Under the pieces are notes generated by a model. The model ran no database searches. It saw only the letters and a program-made list of their open reading frames with translations, and was not told the DNA's origin. Both the position numbers and the translations under genes were made by a program. A DNA stretch of 7,321 bases from CAZGYE01 sp964530165 (lineage in GTDB: Bacteria; Planctomycetota; Planctomycetia; Planctomycetales; Planctomycetaceae): positions 1 to 7,321 of the forward strand of contig CAZGYE010000296.1 of the NCBI GenBank assembly GCA_964530165.1. Reading direction: 5' to 3'. The number at the start of each line of letters is the position of its first letter. The first letter of the stretch is position 1. Below, piece by piece: positions 5,773-7,321 of this stretch.

Positions 5773-7011
5773 ATGCAGGTCTGCGACTTGAAAGGGAAAA
5801 CGATCGCCTTCGCCGCTTCCGGTGGTCTCGATAGCTGCACCATCACACGATGGTTGGCAGACGAGGGCGTCAACGTGGTTTGTTTCACCGCCGACTTGGC
5901 TCAGCCGGACGAGAAAAGCCTCGACGAAGTGCGCGACCGGATGCTCGCCTCCGGGACGGCGGATTTCGTCTTGCTGCCATTGCAGACGGCGCTTGCCGAA
6001 GCCGGACTGGAACTCATCCAGGCCCAAGCCTGCTACGAAGGACGCTATTGGAATACCACCGGAATTGCCCGGCACGTGGTCGTCGAGGGAATGATTCCGG
6101 AAATGCAGAAGCGAGACATCGATATTCTGAGTCACGGAGCCACCGGACGCGGCAACGATCAGGTCCGATTCCAACTGGTCTCGAACATGCTGGCGCCGCA
6201 GTTCCAAGTGTACGCTCCCTGGCACGACGAGTCGTTCCTCGCACGTTTCGGCGGACGCAGCGAGATGATCGACTTCTGTCAGCAGCGCGGACTCAAGATC
6301 ACCGCCACCAAAGAGGCTCCTTACTCCACCGATGCCAATCTTCTTGGTTTGACCCACGAAGCGGGGCGGCTGGAATCGCTCGAGACGCCCGCGTTCTTCG
6401 TCACGCCGGAAATGGGCCGCCTGCCGACCGATGCTCCAGACGAACCGGAACAGTTCACGGTGAGATTCGAGAACGGTCGCCCCGTCGCGATCAATGGCAC
6501 TCAAGTGAGCGTGCTGGACGCGATTCTTCGCGCGAACGCCCTGGCCGGTCCGCACGGAGTGGGCATCGCCACACACTTGGTCGAGAATCGTTTTGTCGGC
6601 GTGAAATCCCGCGGCGTTTACGAGGCGCCGGGAATGGAATTGCTCGGCGGCTGTTACAAAATGCTGCTGGAATTGGTACTCGATCGCCGCGCGAAAGAGT
6701 TTTTCGATCAACTTTCGCTCTTCTTGGCGAAGCAGATTTATCAAGGCTACTGGTTCGACCTGGGCTCGCAAATGGCCCGAAAAGCGGTTCGCGCGACGGC
6801 GGAACTCGTGACGGGAGAAGTGACCGTCTCGCTCTATAAAGGGTCGGTCTCGTTTGTGTCGGCCCTCGGCGTACCTCATTCACTCTACTCGGAAGAGAAT
6901 GCGTCGATGGAAGCCATCGGTGAATTCAGCCACGCCGATTCCGAAGGCTTCCTGCGGGTCCTGGCGGTCGGCGCGCGCTCTCTGGCCAGCGGCGGTCAGA
7001 TCTCGAATTGA
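5773..7011 (+). CDS. argG: Argininosuccinate synthase
   Basis: ArgG joins citrulline and aspartate, using ATP, to give argininosuccinate, the penultimate step of arginine synthesis, in the cytoplasm. The 412-residue product has the N-type ATP pyrophosphatase loop SGGLDS (16-21, in place of the usual SGGLDT), the substrate-binding HGATGRGNDQVRF block (121-133), STDANLLG (185-192), HGVG...VENR (261-273) and VKSRGVYEAPG (277-287). It is a mosaic by motif. ADLAQPDE (40-47), YWNTTG (92-97), GGRSEM (160-165) and STDANLLGLTHEA resemble the longer E. coli type. GATGRGNDQVRF and the C-terminal VSLYKGSVSF...HSLYSEE resemble the roughly 400-residue Bacillus type. ATG 5773 has AAGGAA eight bases upstream. 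No other arg gene is in view. The family is certain. Arginine synthesis is the likely role, but a divergent paralogue with another amine or acid substrate cannot be excluded. Confidence 0.95.
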   Translation: MQVCDLKGKTIAFAASGGLDSCTITRWLADEGVNVVCFTADLAQPDEKSLDEVRDRMLASGTADFVLLPLQTALAEAGLELIQAQACYEGRYWNTTGIARHVVVEGMIPEMQKRDIDILSHGATGRGNDQVRFQLVSNMLAPQFQVYAPWHDESFLARFGGRSEMIDFCQQRGLKITATKEAPYSTDANLLGLTHEAGRLESLETPAFFVTPEMGRLPTDAPDEPEQFTVRFENGRPVAINGTQVSVLDAILRANALAGPHGVGIATHLVENRFVGVKSRGVYEAPGMELLGGCYKMLLELVLDRRAKEFFDQLSLFLAKQIYQGYWFDLGSQMARKAVRATAELVTGEVTVSLYKGSVSFVSALGVPHSLYSEENASMEAIGEFSHADSEGFLRVLAVGARSLASGGQISN

Positions 7012-7017
7012 TTTCCC

Positions 7018-7048
7018 GTACGGTTGTCACGACGAAAGACAGCCGTAC
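7018..7048 (+). terminator. Probable terminator after argG
   Basis: GTACGGTTGTC (7018-7028) and GACAGCCGTAC (7038-7048) form an 11-bp stem with one G-U wobble and a 9-base loop, starting six bases after the argG stop codon. It is followed by TTCTCGACTTTG, which is only moderately T-rich. Position and stem quality favour a transcription end or an mRNA 3'-protecting hairpin for argG. Confidence 0.6.
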
Positions 7049-7094
7049 TTCTCGACTTTGGAACCAGACAACCGGAGAATCAGGAAAGAGTCTC

Positions 7095-7123
7095 TTGAAA
7101 TAATTGGCGTTGCCTGCAATAAC
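7095..7123 (+). promoter_or_regulatory. Candidate promoter of the tRNA-Pro gene
   Basis: TTGAAA (7095-7100) is followed, after a 17-base spacer, by AATAAC (7118-7123). The -35 hexamer matches TTGACA at five of six positions, and the -10 matches TATAAT at four of six. A start near 7130 would give about a 20-base leader before the tRNA, which is normal. The argG terminator lies upstream, so the tRNA needs its own promoter. Confidence 0.45.
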
Positions 7124-7150
7124 ACGGTCTGTCAAACCAACAAGACACTG

Positions 7151-7225
7151 CGGGACGTGGCGCAGCCTGGCTAGCGCGCTTGACTGGGGGTCAAGAGGTC
7201 GCAGGTTCGAATCCTGTCGTCCCGA
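7151..7225 (+). tRNA. tRNA-Pro (anticodon GGG)
   Basis: A full cloverleaf can be drawn. The acceptor stem CGGGACG (7151-7157) pairs with CGTCCCG (7218-7224), with discriminator A at 7225. The D stem is GCGC/GCGC with a ten-base loop. The anticodon stem CTTGA/TCAAG closes the loop CTGGGGG, giving anticodon GGG (7186-7188) with G37. A five-base variable loop precedes the T arm GCAGG-TTCGAAT-CCTGT, with one G-U pair. The first base C1 paired with G72 is the mark of bacterial proline tRNAs. It reads CCC and CCU codons. The 3' CCA is not encoded (CTC follows the discriminator) and must be added enzymatically. Confidence 0.97.
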
Positions 7226-7321
7226 CTCAAGTGGGGCAAGGACTTACGGCAAATCGGTTTTTCGGGAAAGAAAAGGGGATAAGTCCAATATTCGTACTGC
7301 TCAAAGATCGGCATTCGGTTG

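Noticed and set aside
5743..6879. 378-codon minus-strand open frame
   Set aside because: It is antisense to argG. The open frame is a by-product of high-GC codon usage, and its His/Arg-rich translation resembles no family.
7226..7321. Sequence after the tRNA checked for a second tRNA or an integration (att) site
   Set aside because: No cloverleaf, no copy of the tRNA 3' end and no integrase are visible in the 96 bases available.

Overview
The window looks like chromosomal DNA of a planctomycete, probably of the Pirellulales type. This is inferred from moderately high GC with AT-richer intergenic gaps, an NfeD-FloA gene pair followed by an uncharacterised membrane-anchored Pro/Arg-rich protein, a secreted peptidase-MA-like protein, and many short palindromic or low-complexity segments between genes. 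No search was run, so the taxonomic call is a judgement from family resemblance. No phage, transposase, CRISPR or secretion-system genes are present.

Left half (1-4033, all minus strand). Reading right to left, there is a secreted HExxH metallopeptidase-like protein (4033-2942) followed by a strong hairpin (2892-2863) that probably ends its transcript. Then come a short NfeD-type membrane protein (2737-2141), a 278-bp gap filled with repeat-like sequence, the flotillin-like scaffold FloA (1862-807), and, 34 bp further on, a 230-residue membrane-anchored protein of unknown function (772-80). The last three probably form one membrane-microdomain module. NfeD and FloA are partners in many bacteria, and the third protein is tied to them only by position and its membrane anchor.

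Middle (4034-4433). This is a 400-bp divergent intergenic region. Its left part can be read as an in-frame extension of the peptidase, but it looks more like a dispersed repeat than protein. Its right part holds a perfect TATAAT box and a good Shine-Dalgarno sequence for the rightward genes.

Right half (4434-7321, plus strand). A cytoplasmic Gfo/Idh/MocA-family oxidoreductase (4434-5687) is followed, after an 85-bp gap with a small perfect hairpin, by argininosuccinate synthase ArgG (5773-7011). The ArgG sequence mixes features of the two classical ArgG types. A hairpin just after its stop codon probably terminates it. A tRNA-Pro(GGG) gene (7151-7225, no encoded CCA) has a plausible promoter of its own. 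The last 96 bases hold nothing I recognise.

Most of the window is ordinary housekeeping and envelope genes. The points most worth a second look are the mosaic ArgG, the uncharacterised third member of the NfeD-FloA cluster, and the set of intergenic palindromes and repeats that look like copies of genome-wide dispersed elements.
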